From assembly GCA_963799085.1 (NCBI GenBank), contig CAWCWA010000021.1:1-64000 (forward strand): a stretch of 64,000 nucleotides of DNA. Direction: 5' to 3'. Shown here in pieces: positions 1-8,970 of the stretch; the stretch's first letter is position 1, and every line of letters begins with the position of its first letter. Position numbers and translations under genes: made by a program. The notes under the pieces are model-generated. The model saw only the letters and a program-made list of their open reading frames with translations. It searched no databases and was not told where the DNA came from. This DNA comes from AP-15 sp963799085. Its GTDB lineage: Bacteria > Pseudomonadota > Alphaproteobacteria > ATCC43930 > CGMCC-115725.

Positions 1-787
1 CGGCCGCGCCGAGGTCAATGCGCGAGGCGAGGTCGTCAGCCTGCGCGATCTCGACATCACCGGCGAGGTCCGCGCCGGGTTCAGCTCCGACGGCCGCCGC
101 CAGTTCACCGGCAACAATCCGAAAAGCTATTGGGCGAAGTCCGGCTCCAGCGGCTCGCCGGTGTTCGTCGGCATCGGCCAGCAACTCGCGGGCATCCTCA
201 GCCTCTCCGAGCTTGCCGGCGAGCATGAGGCCTTCGTCGTCCCAGGCACGGTCATCCTCGAATATCTGCGCCGGCTGCGGGCGCGGGAGGCCGCCGGCCA
301 ACAAGCGATCGACCCGGCCTCGCTGCAGCCCGTTCTCGCGATGATCGAAGCCTCCGACGCCACGATCGCCGAAATCCCCTCCCGCATCGAACAATTTGTC
401 CGCGAGGCGCGGGCGCAGGCCGCCGAGCCGGCGCCGCTTTCGAACGACGGCGCCGACATCGACGCGGTGATCGCCGCTTCGCGCGCCAAGCTCGGCGAAT
501 TCGATGCGCCGGCGGCGCGTGAGTTGTTGCAGCAGAAGATCGCGGAGGAAGAAGCGGCGCGGCGGCAGCGTCTGCTGCCCTTGCTGCGCGAGCGCGCCGC
601 GGTCGAGCGCATCGCCTTCGACCATGAGGCCGCCAAAGCGACGCTAGCCGAGATAACCCACTGATTCCGGACGATGTCTGGGCTTGGATCGATCTCGGCG
701 ATCTCTGGCGGCGAACGGGGCCGTTGGAGGAAGCGGCGAAGGCCTATCGCAACGCCGAGGGGGCGGCGCGCCGCAATGGCGACGAGC

Positions 788-1536
788 GCGACCTGTCGGT
801 CAGCCACAACAAGCTGGGCGACGTGCTGGTGGCGCAGGGCGAGCGGGCGGCGGCGCTGGCCTCCTACCGGGCGGGGCTAGCGATCAGCGAAAATCTGGCG
901 CGGCGCGACCCGGCCAATCTCGACCGGCAGCGCGACCTGTCGGTCAGCCATGAGCGGATCGGCGACGTGCTGGTGGCGCAGGGCGAGCGGGCGGCGGCGC
1001 TGGCGGCCTACCGGGCGGGTCTCGCGATCCGCGAAAATCTGGCGCGGCATGACCCGGCCAATCTCGAATGGCAGCGCGACCTGTCGGTCAGCCACAGCAA
1101 GGTGGGCGACGTGCTGGTGGCGCAGGGCGAGCGGGCGGCGGCATTGGAGACCTACCGGGCGTGTCTGGCGATCAGCGAAACCTTGGCGCGGCATGACCCC
1201 GCCAACCTCGACTGGCAGCGACGACCTGTGGGTCAGCCATTTGAAGGTGGGCGACGTGCTGGTGGCGCAGGGCGAGCGGGCGGCGGCATTGGCGGCCTAC
1301 CGGGCGGGTCTGGCGATCAGCGAAAATCTGGCGCGGCATGACCCCGCCAATCTCGACTGGCAGCGCGACCTGTCGGTCAGCCATGAGCGGATCGGCAACG
1401 TGCTGGTGGCGCAGGGCGAGCGGGCGGCGGCGCTGGAAGCCTACCGGGCGGGTCTGGCGATCCGCGAAAATCTGGCGCGGCGCGACCCGGCCAATCTCGA
1501 CTGGCAGCGCGACCTGTCGGTCAGCCATTTAAAGGT
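788..1536 (+). repeat. Tandem 144-bp (48-residue) TPR-coding repeats
   Basis: The unit starting at gcgacctg recurs at 788, 932 and 1076, exactly 144 bases apart, and continues to the IS. It resumes at 2823 for about two more units, giving about eight in all. The copies are nearly identical at the DNA level, which points to recent duplication or homogenisation and makes the array prone to copy-number change and misassembly. Confidence 0.85.
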
Positions 1537-2822
1537 GGAGACCTCCAAAAACCTGGTGGTTTTTGCAGGTTTGTGATGCGATGAGCGGGGTCTGCGCTGG
1601 GGGGCGGAGATGCGCGGTCAGGCGGGATTTTTCGACGTTGACGAGCGGCTGAAGCAGCTCTCGGCCAAAGGCGACAGCTTGGAGCGGCTGAGCGCGGTGA
1701 TCGATTTCGAACTGTTTCGGGCGGATCTGGAGCGGGCGGTGCCGCGCTCGGACCGCGTGAAAGGCGGCCGACCGCCATTCGATCACGTGCTGATGTTCAA
1801 AGTCCTTGTTCTGCAGGCCAGCCACAATCTGTCGGACGAGCGCACCGAATACCTGATCCGCGACCGGCTGTCGTTCATGCGGTTTCTCGGTCTGGGGCTG
1901 GCCGACACCGTGCCCGACGCCAATACGATCTGGACCTTCCGCGAAACGCTGACGCGGGCCAAGATCGCGGGCCAGCCGGCGATCACGGTTCTGTTTGAGC
2001 GCTTTGACGCGGCGCTGGCAAGGGCCGGGTTTCTGGCGATGAGCGGCCAGATCATCGACGCCTCGATCGTCGCCGCACCCAAGCAGCGCAATACCGATGG
2101 CGAGAGGCGTGACATCAAACAAGGCCGTATCCCGGCAGCGTGGGCAGGCCAGCCGGCCAAGCTGCGGCAGAAGGACCGCGATGCGCGCTGGACGGTCAAA
2201 TACACCAAAGCTAAGCCGAGCGCGGATGGCGCACCGCGCGTCGATCTCGCGATCCCGGCCTTCGGTTACAAAAATCACATCGGCATCGACCGCCGGCATC
2301 GCCTGATCCGCCGCTGGACGGTCACCGATGCGGCCCGCCACGACGGGGCGTTGCTGCCCGAGCTGATCGACAGCAACAACACCGCCGGCGAGGTCTGGGC
2401 CGACACCGCCTATCGCTCAAAAGCCAATGAGCGGTTTCTCGCTGGCCGCCTGCTGCGCTCGCAGATCCACCGCAAAAAGCCGAAAGGCAAGCCGATGCCG
2501 CGCCGCACCGCCCGGGCCAATGCCCGCAAATCGGCGGTGCGCTCGGCGGTCGAGCACGTCTTCGCCCGGCAGAAGGGGCCGATGGGCCTGTTCATCCGCA
2601 CCATCGGCCTCGCCCGAGCGAGCACCAAGATCGGCCTTGCCAACCTCCTCTACAACATGCAGCGGATGGTCTGGCTGGCGGCCCGGACCGCACCAACCTG
2701 ACCCGAAAATCCGCTAACACAGCCGGCCGCGCGCCGGCACACCGATCGCCCTAACCAATCCGCTCACGGCACAGCCAATGCCCGGCTCTTTCCGTAAAGA
2801 CGCGCGGTTATTGGAGGTCTCC
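1537..2822 (+). mobile_element. IS5-family insertion sequence, 1286 bp, with terminal inverted repeats and 4-bp target duplication
   Basis: The left end starts ggagacctccaa and the right end is its inverted copy; 16 of the first 17 bases match. The flanking 4-bp duplication is AGGT at 1533-1536 and 2823-2826. Removing the IS and one AGGT restores the interrupted repeat (SHLKVGDVLV). One transposase gene fills the element. The ends and duplication look fresh, so the insertion is recent. Confidence 0.92.
1610..2701 (+). CDS. IS5-family (IS5 subgroup) DDE transposase
   Basis: A 363-residue transposase. The N-terminal domain has the IS5-type start MRGQAGFFDVDERLKQLS and a GGRPPFDHVLMFKVLVLQ segment. 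The DDE catalytic core follows: IIDASIVAAPKQRN carries the first Asp, EVWADTAYRS the second and RSAVEHVFARQKG the Glu. Length is normal for the subgroup and the frame is intact, so it may be active. It is the only gene of the IS at 1537-2822. Confidence 0.93.
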   Translation: MRGQAGFFDVDERLKQLSAKGDSLERLSAVIDFELFRADLERAVPRSDRVKGGRPPFDHVLMFKVLVLQASHNLSDERTEYLIRDRLSFMRFLGLGLADTVPDANTIWTFRETLTRAKIAGQPAITVLFERFDAALARAGFLAMSGQIIDASIVAAPKQRNTDGERRDIKQGRIPAAWAGQPAKLRQKDRDARWTVKYTKAKPSADGAPRVDLAIPAFGYKNHIGIDRRHRLIRRWTVTDAARHDGALLPELIDSNNTAGEVWADTAYRSKANERFLAGRLLRSQIHRKKPKGKPMPRRTARANARKSAVRSAVEHVFARQKGPMGLFIRTIGLARASTKIGLANLLYNMQRMVWLAARTAPT

Positions 2823-3278
2823 AGGTGGGCGACGTGCTGGTGGCGCAGGGCGAGCGGGCGGCGGCATTGGAGACCTACCGGGCGGGGCTGGCGATCAGCC
2901 AAAATCTGGCGCGGCATGACTCGGCCAATCTCGACTGGCAGCGCGACCTGTCGCTCAGCCATGATCGGATCGGCGACGTGCTGGTGGCGCAGGGCGAGTG
3001 GGCGGCGGCATTGGACGCCTACCGGGCGGGGCTGGCGATCCACGAAAATCTGGTGCGGCGCGACCCCGCCAACGCGGAATGGCAGCGCGACCTGATCGTC
3101 TCCTGCGTCAATATTTCGGAGGCGGAGCCGGCCGAGGCGCGCGCCATGCTGACGCGCGCGCTCGCCATCGCCCGCCGCCTTGAAGCAGACGGGAGGCTCG
3201 CCCCGGTCGACGCCTGGATGCCGGCCGACCTCCCGCGCCGCCTCGCTGAAGCCGGCGGCTGAGGCGAGAGGCGCGCGG

Positions 3279-4463
3279 TCAGCCGGCCATGAGCGCCAGC
3301 CGCACTGCGGGCACCATGAAATTGCCGGCGATCAGTTTGAGGCGCTCGTCGGCGGCGTCGAGATTGGCTCGGCGCAGTGCGATGATCGCCTTGCCGGCGG
3401 CGGTCTCGTTCCAGAACCAGTCGCCGAGCTGCCGGCTCGACGGCCGGGCGTCGCCGGCGCTCCCGGCTTCGAGACAGTAGGCCTTCAGATCGTCGATCGC
3501 AAAACGCAAGGCGAGCGGCGCCGACATGTCGGCGACCGGGCTTTGCGGACCCTCGCCGGCGAGCCAGGCGGCGACGTAGCGCCCGATTTCCTCGATCGGC
3601 AGCCCGCTGAGCCCGACCGTCGTGCGGCCGCCGCGCTCCGCGACCGATCGGTCATAGGCCGCTTTCAGCTGCGCGATCTCACCCGGCAGATCTCTTGCTT
3701 TCAATAGCGGCGGCCGCCAGGCGGGGTCGGGCTGCGCGCGCGGATCGTCCTCCGGGAAATCCTCGATCAGGACCGGCCCCGCCTTGCTTTCGAGCAGGCG
3801 CAACGCCGCCAGGATCACCTTCTTCTGAAACGCCGGGTCGTTCGGCGGGCCGAACGAGCGGCCGAGTTCGAACGGCACCCACAGAGCGCGCGGCGGGCGG
3901 GTGTTTTCGGTCTGCGGCCGGATCAGGCTGATCGCGACCGTCGCAATCCCCTCTTCCTCGAGATAATGCCCCAGCGCGCTCACGGCGCGCGTGCAGAGCG
4001 GTCAAACGGGGGAGAGCAGGACGGCGTCGACCTGGTCTTTTTTCAGATGGCCCGCGATCTCGCGCGCATGGCCCTCCATCAGTACCGGGTCGGTCGCGCC
4101 CATGAACGAATAATGCGTCGCCGCGACCGAGCTGATCGTTCCTTCGGCCGCGAGTTCACGCAACCGGTCGAGCGGGAAGACGACGTTCCAGTCCTCCTGA
4201 AACCCGGTGCGGTCGTAGTTGATCGAGATATGGCTCATCAGCAGCTGGTCGGGCCGCGTCGCCGCAGGGATCGCGCGGAAATCGGCGTCGCGCCCGCGGA
4301 ACGGCGTCTCGCCGCGCACGACGAGCCCGGCTGAGGAGACGATTGCCACCCGGCGCTCGCGCAAGGGGGCCCCAGTCACCCACGGCGCCGTCGTGAAATT
4401 CGGGCATTCGAGTTCGGCGAGCCGTTTGGCCTGCGCCGGCGGTAGATCGGTCAATCTTGTCAT
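3279..4463 (-). CDS. GrdB/PrdB-like selenoprotein (glycine/sarcosine/betaine reductase selenoprotein B family), in-frame UGA as selenocysteine
   Basis: Two consecutive reading frames (4463-4005 and 4001-3279) are in phase and separated only by TGA at 4004-4002. Read through, the junction is LLSPV-U-PLCTRAV, a U-x-x-C redox motif like that of GrdB. The protein is about 394 residues and starts at ATG 4463, with AAGAGGA 7 bases upstream. The N-terminal half has VTGAPLRERRVAIVSSAGL and MSHISINYDRTGFQEDWNVVFPLDRL; the C-terminal half begins ALGHYLEEEGIATVAISLIR. A hairpin just after the TGA fits a bacterial SECIS. Family members form or resemble a thiol/selenol subunit of amino-acid reductases; the substrate in aerobic proteobacteria is unknown. 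It lies 30 nt downstream of a TetR gene, probably in one operon. The alternative, a nonsense mutation or miscalled Cys/Trp codon, is less likely given the motif. Confidence 0.8.
3968..3999 (-). promoter_or_regulatory. Candidate bacterial SECIS hairpin just downstream of the UGA codon
   Basis: Starting 3 nt after the UGA (4004-4002), the mRNA can form a lower stem GCUC (3999-3996) with GGGC (3971-3968). An internal loop follows, then a perfect 6-bp stem GCGCGC (3990-3985) with GCGCGC (3979-3974), closed by the loop CGUGA. The apical loop starts 18 nt after the UGA, within the spacing known for bacterial SECIS elements, and contains exposed G and U. The GC-rich context makes chance hairpins common, so this needs folding and SelB-motif scoring. 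Confidence 0.55.
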
Positions 4464-4493
4464 CGGCAATTCCTCTTGTTGATTTTCGCGAGG

Positions 4494-5081
4494 TCAGGCT
4501 TCGTCGAGCAAGGCGAGCGCCTGCGCCGCGGCGCCTTCGAGCAGATCGCGCCGCGGGTTTGTCCGGGCAAGCACGCGGATCCCGAGGACAACCGCCAGCA
4601 GCAATCGGGCCAGATCGTCTGGCGCGCGCCCGGCCGGCATGTCGCCCTCGGCTTGCGCCCGGACGATCGCCCGGCGGAAGAAGGCTTCGATCTCGCCGAG
4701 CCGGGCCGCGATTTCGCGGCCGAGTTCAGCATCGTGTGGGGCGATCTCCAGCGCCGAGTTGACGAGCAGGCAGCCGCGCCGATCAAGGTCGTCGAGCGAA
4801 CGTTCGACGATCTCGGCGATAAACGCGCGGATTGCTCCCTTGGGCGGCAGCGTCGTTTCCAGCCGCAGGATGCGCTCGCGCGTCGCGCGTTCGGCATAGC
4901 GGTCGAGGACGCGGCGAAACAATTCGCGCTTGTCGCCGAAGGCGTTGTAGAGGCTGGGTGCGGCGATCCCCATGCGCGCCGCGAGGTCGCGCACCGAGGT
5001 CGCGACGTAGCCGTCGCGCCAGAAACACTGCGCCGCGGCGTCGAGCACGGTCTCTTCGTCGAATTCCCGTGGCCTTGCCAT
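4494..5081 (-). CDS. TetR/AcrR-family transcriptional regulator
   Basis: About 195 residues from ATG 5081 (MARPREFDEETVLDAA). The N-terminal TetR HTH is clear: AAQCFWRDGYVATSVRDLAARMGIAAPSLYNAFGDKR, with SLYNAFGDK as the recognition helix. The C-terminal ligand domain has GCLLVNSALEIAPHDAE, typical of the TetR_C subgroup linked to reductases and oxidoreductases. A longer in-frame start exists upstream but would cross the operator-like palindrome. It precedes the selenoprotein by 30 nt on the same strand and is divergent from the glutathionyl-hydroquinone reductase. It may control both and itself; the ligand is unknown. Confidence 0.9.
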   Translation of the reverse strand: MARPREFDEETVLDAAAQCFWRDGYVATSVRDLAARMGIAAPSLYNAFGDKRELFRRVLDRYAERATRERILRLETTLPPKGAIRAFIAEIVERSLDDLDRRGCLLVNSALEIAPHDAELGREIAARLGEIEAFFRRAIVRAQAEGDMPAGRAPDDLARLLLAVVLGIRVLARTNPRRDLLEGAAAQALALLDEA

Positions 5082-5098
5082 GCCGCCAGTGTAGCGGG

Positions 5099-5120
5099 TT
5101 TTGTATCGAACGCCACAAAA
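5099..5120. promoter_or_regulatory. Inverted repeat, candidate TetR operator
   Basis: TTTTGT (5099-5104) and ACAAAA (5115-5120) form an inverted repeat with a 10-bp spacer, in AT-rich sequence unlike its surroundings. It lies 18 bp upstream of the tetR ATG, in the divergent interval before the glutathionyl-hydroquinone reductase. Position and symmetry fit an autoregulatory TetR operator; this is inference. Confidence 0.45.
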
Positions 5121-5212
5121 TACTACGAGGAGGACGGCGGCGCTTGAAAGACGGTTGAGGAACCACCCGCCGGCCGGCATGCTGCGAACCGAATAGATGG
5201 GAGCCGTAAGCG

Positions 5213-6179
5213 ATGGGCATGCTGGTCGAAGGCGTGTGGTACGACGAGGACCCGCCAACCGCGGCGAAGGACGGCAGTTTCGTCCGCATCGACTTCGGCA
5301 TTTCGCGACCGGGTGACGCGCGACGGCTCGTCGGGCTTCAAGGCCGAGCCGGGCCGGTTCCAGCTGGTCACCGCGCCCTCATGCCCGTGGGCCCACCGCA
5401 CCGTGCTGATGCGCCGGCTCAAGAAGCTCGACGCGGCGATCCCGATCCTGCAATCGGATTTGCCGAAGGGGCAGGGCTGGGCCTATTCGCGCGGCTTCGA
5501 CGACTTAGAGCCGGTCAACGGCGTCTTCCACGTGCATCAGGTTTACAGCGCCGCGCGGCCGGGCTTTACCGGGCGGGCGACCGTGCCGGTGTTGTGGGAC
5601 CGCAAGACGCGCACGATCGTCAACAACGAGTTCTCCGAGATCATCCGAATGCTGAACTCGGCGTTCGACGATTTCGCCGACGCGGCGGTCGACCTTTATC
5701 CGGCGCCGTTGCGCGCCGCGATCGACGAGGTGAACGAGCTTGTCTACGGCGCGGTCAACGACGGCGTCTACCGCTGCGGCTTCGCCAAGACCCAAGCCGC
5801 CTACGAGGCCAGCTTCAACCGGCTGTTCGCCACACTCGACCAACTCGAAGAGCGGCTGGGGCGGCAGCGCTATCTGGTCGGCGACCGCTTCACCGAAGCC
5901 GATCTGCGGCTTTTCCCGACGCTCGTCCGGTTCGATACAGTCTACTACAGCCATTTCAAGTGCAATCTGCGACGGATCGCCGACTATCACAATCTGTCCA
6001 ACTATACGCGGGATATTTATCAGATGCCGGGCGTCGCCGAGACCGTCGATCTGCCGCGGATCAAGCTTGGCTATTACGGCGGCATGCACAATCTCAACCC
6101 GAGCGGGATCATTCCGCTGGGCCCCGAACTCGACTTCACCGCCGCGCACGATCGAGACCGCCTCGCCAAAGCCGCCTGA
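5213..6179 (+). CDS. Glutathionyl-hydroquinone reductase (ECM4/YqjG-type omega GST), one frameshift near 5290
   Basis: Starts MGMLVEGVWYDED at 5213. The frame then moves by one base near 5285-5295 (KDGSFVR continues as SAFRDRVTRDGSSGF). The spanning product of about 322 residues has the family length. The catalytic cysteine lies in APSCPWAHR. ATVPVLWD and NNEFSEIIRMLN form the thioredoxin-fold glutathione site, and the alpha-helical C-terminal domain has FTEADLRLFPTLVRFDTVYYSHFKCN, which is typical of the family. The enzyme reduces glutathionyl-hydroquinones to hydroquinones in the cytoplasm. It is divergent from the TetR gene and may be in the same regulon. The frameshift may be an indel error. 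Confidence 0.85.
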
Positions 6180-6196
6180 CCACAACGCGGCGGCAG

Positions 6197-6757
6197 TCAT
6201 GCGGTTATCGCGGCGAGCTGCGCGGCCGCCTCGGTTTCCTCTTCGATGCCGAGCGCGTCGTTGAACTTGTTGAAGAAGCCGCAAAGCGTAATGCGCAGCG
6301 TTAGTTCGACGATCTGCGCCTCGCTGAAATGCCGCCGCAGACGAATAAACAGCTCGTCGGCGATCCGGTTCGGCCGCTCCCAGGCGGCGATCGAATATTC
6401 GACCACGAGCTTGTCGCGCTCGTCGAATTCGGGGTGGCCGCGATAGTCGAGAACGCGGTCGACCCCGTCGGGCGAGACGCCCTCGACGACCAGAAAAGGC
6501 TTGTGGTGCGCGACACAGTATTCGCACTCGTTCAATTTCGACACGGTCACGACGGCAAGTTCGAGGACGCGCTTGGGCAAGCTCGCCGCCTCGCGCAGCT
6601 CGATCAGCATCGCCATCAGATGGCGCAATGCCGGCGGAACATGGGCGAAGACCGCAACCTGGTTGCGAAACGGCCCGTAATCGCGGGCGTAACGCTCGTA
6701 GATTGCGGCAAGCTCTGGCGGGAGTTCGTCGGCGGCAATGTCACGGACGCGGGCCAT
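6197..6757 (-). CDS. Carboxymuconolactone decarboxylase/AhpD-like peroxidase-family protein
   Basis: About 186 residues from ATG 6757, preceded by GAGAG 8 bases upstream. The AhpD-like fold signature is ELAVVTVSKLNECEYCVAHH, with a C-x-x-x-H relay: Cys in EYC and His four residues on. Such proteins use the redox Cys to reduce peroxides or act on disulfides, although many members have no assigned reaction. It converges with the glutathionyl-hydroquinone reductase, ending 17 nt from it, so a joint thiol-redox theme is plausible but not shown. Confidence 0.85.
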   Translation of the reverse strand: MARVRDIAADELPPELAAIYERYARDYGPFRNQVAVFAHVPPALRHLMAMLIELREAASLPKRVLELAVVTVSKLNECEYCVAHHKPFLVVEGVSPDGVDRVLDYRGHPEFDERDKLVVEYSIAAWERPNRIADELFIRLRRHFSEAQIVELTLRITLCGFFNKFNDALGIEEETEAAAQLAAITA

Positions 6758-6922
6758 ATCGTCTGCTCTCGTCAATCATGCGGGAAAGGGGTCGCGCTGA
6801 AGCCTCGGGCAGCGACGGCGCCAGGTCAAGCTCGCCAGTCGAGCCGCGCCATGCGCGTCCGGATGCGATCTGCAGGAGGTTCCCGATACGTCCCCTTTTG
6901 ATATGACCGGAAATCGACTAGG

Positions 6923-6934
6923 CTAGTTGACTAG
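6923..6934. promoter_or_regulatory. Palindrome CTAGT-TG-ACTAG upstream of the winged-helix gene
   Basis: A 12-bp palindrome with 5-bp arms and a 2-bp centre, 22 bp upstream of the ATG at 6957. It sits in a short AT-rich island, and CTAG is rare in such genomes, so it could be an operator for the adjacent DNA-binding protein. The evidence is positional only. Confidence 0.35.
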
Positions 6935-6956
6935 AGTTAGCGATTGGGTTGCGCAG

Positions 6957-7790
6957 ATGAACCCCGATTTTGCCGAACAGACGTCGGTCGATCGCGTCGT
7001 CGCCCGCTTCCTGCTAGAGTATCACAACAACTGGAAGACGTATTTCCCAGGACTGAATAAACGCGCGCATTGGCACGTTCTCTTTTCGGCAAGAATGGCT
7101 GGTGATGAGGGTGTTTCGTGCCGCGCCGTACATCGCGTACTTTATGGTTCATACGGCACCGACATCAGAACTTGTATCGAGCGGATAAAGGACTGCGAAA
7201 GGGATGGCCTGATCTCCGTGTTCGACGGCGCGAACAAACCCTGTGTCGCTTCGGCGGGATGTCTGGTGCGCGCGACCGATCGTCTTTATGACAGTCTCGA
7301 TCGACATGGCCGCGACATCGTAGTCGCGATCAACTCGATCCACGGAAATCAGGCCCATGGCCAGGGCGTCCGGCCGGCCGCGACCGCTGTCGACGACAGC
7401 GCGGCGATTGCCGCGATCTTCAATTTCTTTCGCGCCTACGACCAGAAATGGCGTGATGTCAGCGAGCAGATCGTCCGCAAGAAAGGTCTGACGCCGGCAC
7501 ATCTCAATGATGCGATGGACCATCTGGTGACGTATCAGTACTGGGCGGTCGTCATGCTGCTGTGGCGCGCGGGCCCGTTCGGCAGCGATGGTCCGAGCCA
7601 GCCGGCGCTGGTCATCGACGAAATCAACAGCAAGATGTGGGAAGTCCTGGGTCTCGGCCACCTCGCGATCAAGGAGCGCGTCGGGAACCTGATCCGCTGG
7701 GGGTTTTTCGCCGAACAGACGATCAGGCGGCACAAGGCGGTGGCGCTGACCCCGGCGGCCGGCGCCGGCGATTACGGAGGGACTGGCTGA
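6957..7790 (+). CDS. Hypothetical protein with two winged-helix-like segments
   Basis: 277 residues from ATG 6957 (MNPDFAEQTSVDRVVARF); a TTG at 6927 would add ten residues but would cover the palindrome. Residues roughly 30-100 (GVSCRAVHRVLYGSYGTDIRTCIERIKDCERDGLISVFD) and the C-terminus (LGLGHLAIKERVGNLIRWGFFAEQT) both read like helix-turn-helix plus wing, resembling MarR-type folds. I cannot assign a family. It stands alone between divergent and co-directional genes and probably is a regulator. Confidence 0.6.
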   Translation: MNPDFAEQTSVDRVVARFLLEYHNNWKTYFPGLNKRAHWHVLFSARMAGDEGVSCRAVHRVLYGSYGTDIRTCIERIKDCERDGLISVFDGANKPCVASAGCLVRATDRLYDSLDRHGRDIVVAINSIHGNQAHGQGVRPAATAVDDSAAIAAIFNFFRAYDQKWRDVSEQIVRKKGLTPAHLNDAMDHLVTYQYWAVVMLLWRAGPFGSDGPSQPALVIDEINSKMWEVLGLGHLAIKERVGNLIRWGFFAEQTIRRHKAVALTPAAGAGDYGGTG

Positions 7791-7895
7791 CAGCAAGCCG
7801 TTGCTCGACGAACTCCATTCAAACTCGCGCCGAGCAATCGCGAACTGGCGGCGCTGCGCACAGCGTGATCGGCGCGGCCGGGGCAGGGACGGGCG

Positions 7896-8970
7896 ATGCG
7901 CTTTCCGCGCTGCGCATTCTGGGCGGCGATGCGCTGCGCTGCTGCGTTCCCGGCGCAAGCCGGCCAATGCTCCGCATCCGTCGCCGCTGAGAGACACTCG
8001 GGATCGGACCACGGCGAACCGGCTGCGATCCTCGGGCCGCAGGCGCAAGCCCGCCTGGAGGACGCCGAGTTCGATGTGGCGCTCGCTTCGCGGCGGCAGG
8101 CGCTCGACAGCGCGATCCGCTCGTGCGGGACGGGCTCGCTGCCGGCGGCCGAGGCGATGACGGCGCTCGCTTCGCTCTACATCGAATCTGCAGCGCTATC
8201 TCGACGCCGAGCCGCTGCTGATCGCCGCCGGCAATGCGACGTCAGAAGCCGACGATGCGGTGACGATCGCGGTCTTGGTCGGCCGCGCCCGCATCGCGCT
8301 CGCCCGCGGGGAGGCGGCGGAAGCGCAACGACTGGCCGAGCGGGCTGCGGAGGGGGAAGGACCCGCTCCGTGCAGCGACGGACTGCGGCCTTGCGGCGTC
8401 TTAGGCGGGGCGCTGGCAGCCGAGGAAAATATCGACAAGGCCGAAGCCGTGCTGCGCCGGGCTCTCGAGCTTGATCGGGAGATCGAAGGCGATGACGGGC
8501 TCGCGACGGCCCGCAGTTCGGCCGCACTCGGCAATGTCCTGCTGCGGCAGAAGCGCTATGCCGAGGCATTGCCGTTGATCGAGGACGCCGCGCGGATCGA
8601 CCGGAGCCGGCTGGGCCCGAACCATCCCTATCTCGCCGACGATTTCCACGACATTGGCGTCGTCTACCTCGAAACCGGGCGGCCGCAAGCCGCCGTGAAG
8701 GCGCTGCGCTATGCGGTCGACCTGCTCGATCGCGATGGCGGGCGCGACACGCCGCGCTTTGCCTATGTCGAAATGACACTCGCCCGCGCCGAAACCCGCC
8801 TCGGCCGGGAGCCGCGGGCCAAGGCGCTCTTCGACGACGCAAGCCGCATTCTAGGCGCCGCCGAACGCGAGGAGCGCCAGCGCGCGAAGGCGAGGCCTGA
8901 CCGGGTCCGCGTCAGTAGAGCCGGTTCTTGTAGCCCTCGGCGGTATAGCGCTCGGCTTCCTCGACGCTGA
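7896..8970 (+). CDS. Exported TPR-repeat protein, frameshifted near 8185
   Basis: The N-terminus MRFPRCAFWAAMRCAAAFPAQA looks like a weak signal peptide. LEDAEFDVALASRRQALDSAI, then LYIE, continues in the next frame as LQRYLDAEPLLIAAGNATSEADDA. At least four TPR units follow, including ALGNVLLRQKRYAEALPLIEDAARID and YLADDFHDIGVVYLETGRPQAAVKALRYAVDLLD, of the kinesin-light-chain-like class. They probably mediate protein contacts in the periplasm. The last 58 nt overlap the convergent PPOX gene, so the true stop may be earlier if a second indel lies there. Confidence 0.65.

Larger units (their letters stand above)
2..3262 (+). pseudogene. Trypsin-like protease/TPR-repeat protein, 5'-partial, frameshifted and split by an IS
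   Basis: Reading from base 2, the protein enters inside a trypsin-like serine protease domain. SGSSGSPVF carries the catalytic serine, followed by a beta-strand region and VPGTVI. A helical linker leads into tandem TPR-like units of 48 residues (GDVLVAQGERAAALxxYRAGLAI). The frame changes near 645 (KATLAE continues as RDNPLIPDDVWAWIDLGDLW), and an extra A near 1221 shifts it again. The IS at 1537-2822 then interrupts a repeat, and the last two repeats and C-terminus lie at 2827-3262. Protease-TPR fusions of this type are often stress or conflict effectors, but that role is inferred. The IS makes the break real; the two frameshifts may be sequencing errors. Confidence 0.8.

Noticed and set aside
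788..1536. CRISPR-like array
   Set aside because: The 144-bp units are coding TPR repeats with no unique spacers.
3279..3983. A separate gene starting at GTG 3983
   Set aside because: It has no ribosome-binding site, begins in the middle of the GrdB-like fold and is in phase with the upstream frame across one TGA; read-through gives the full protein.
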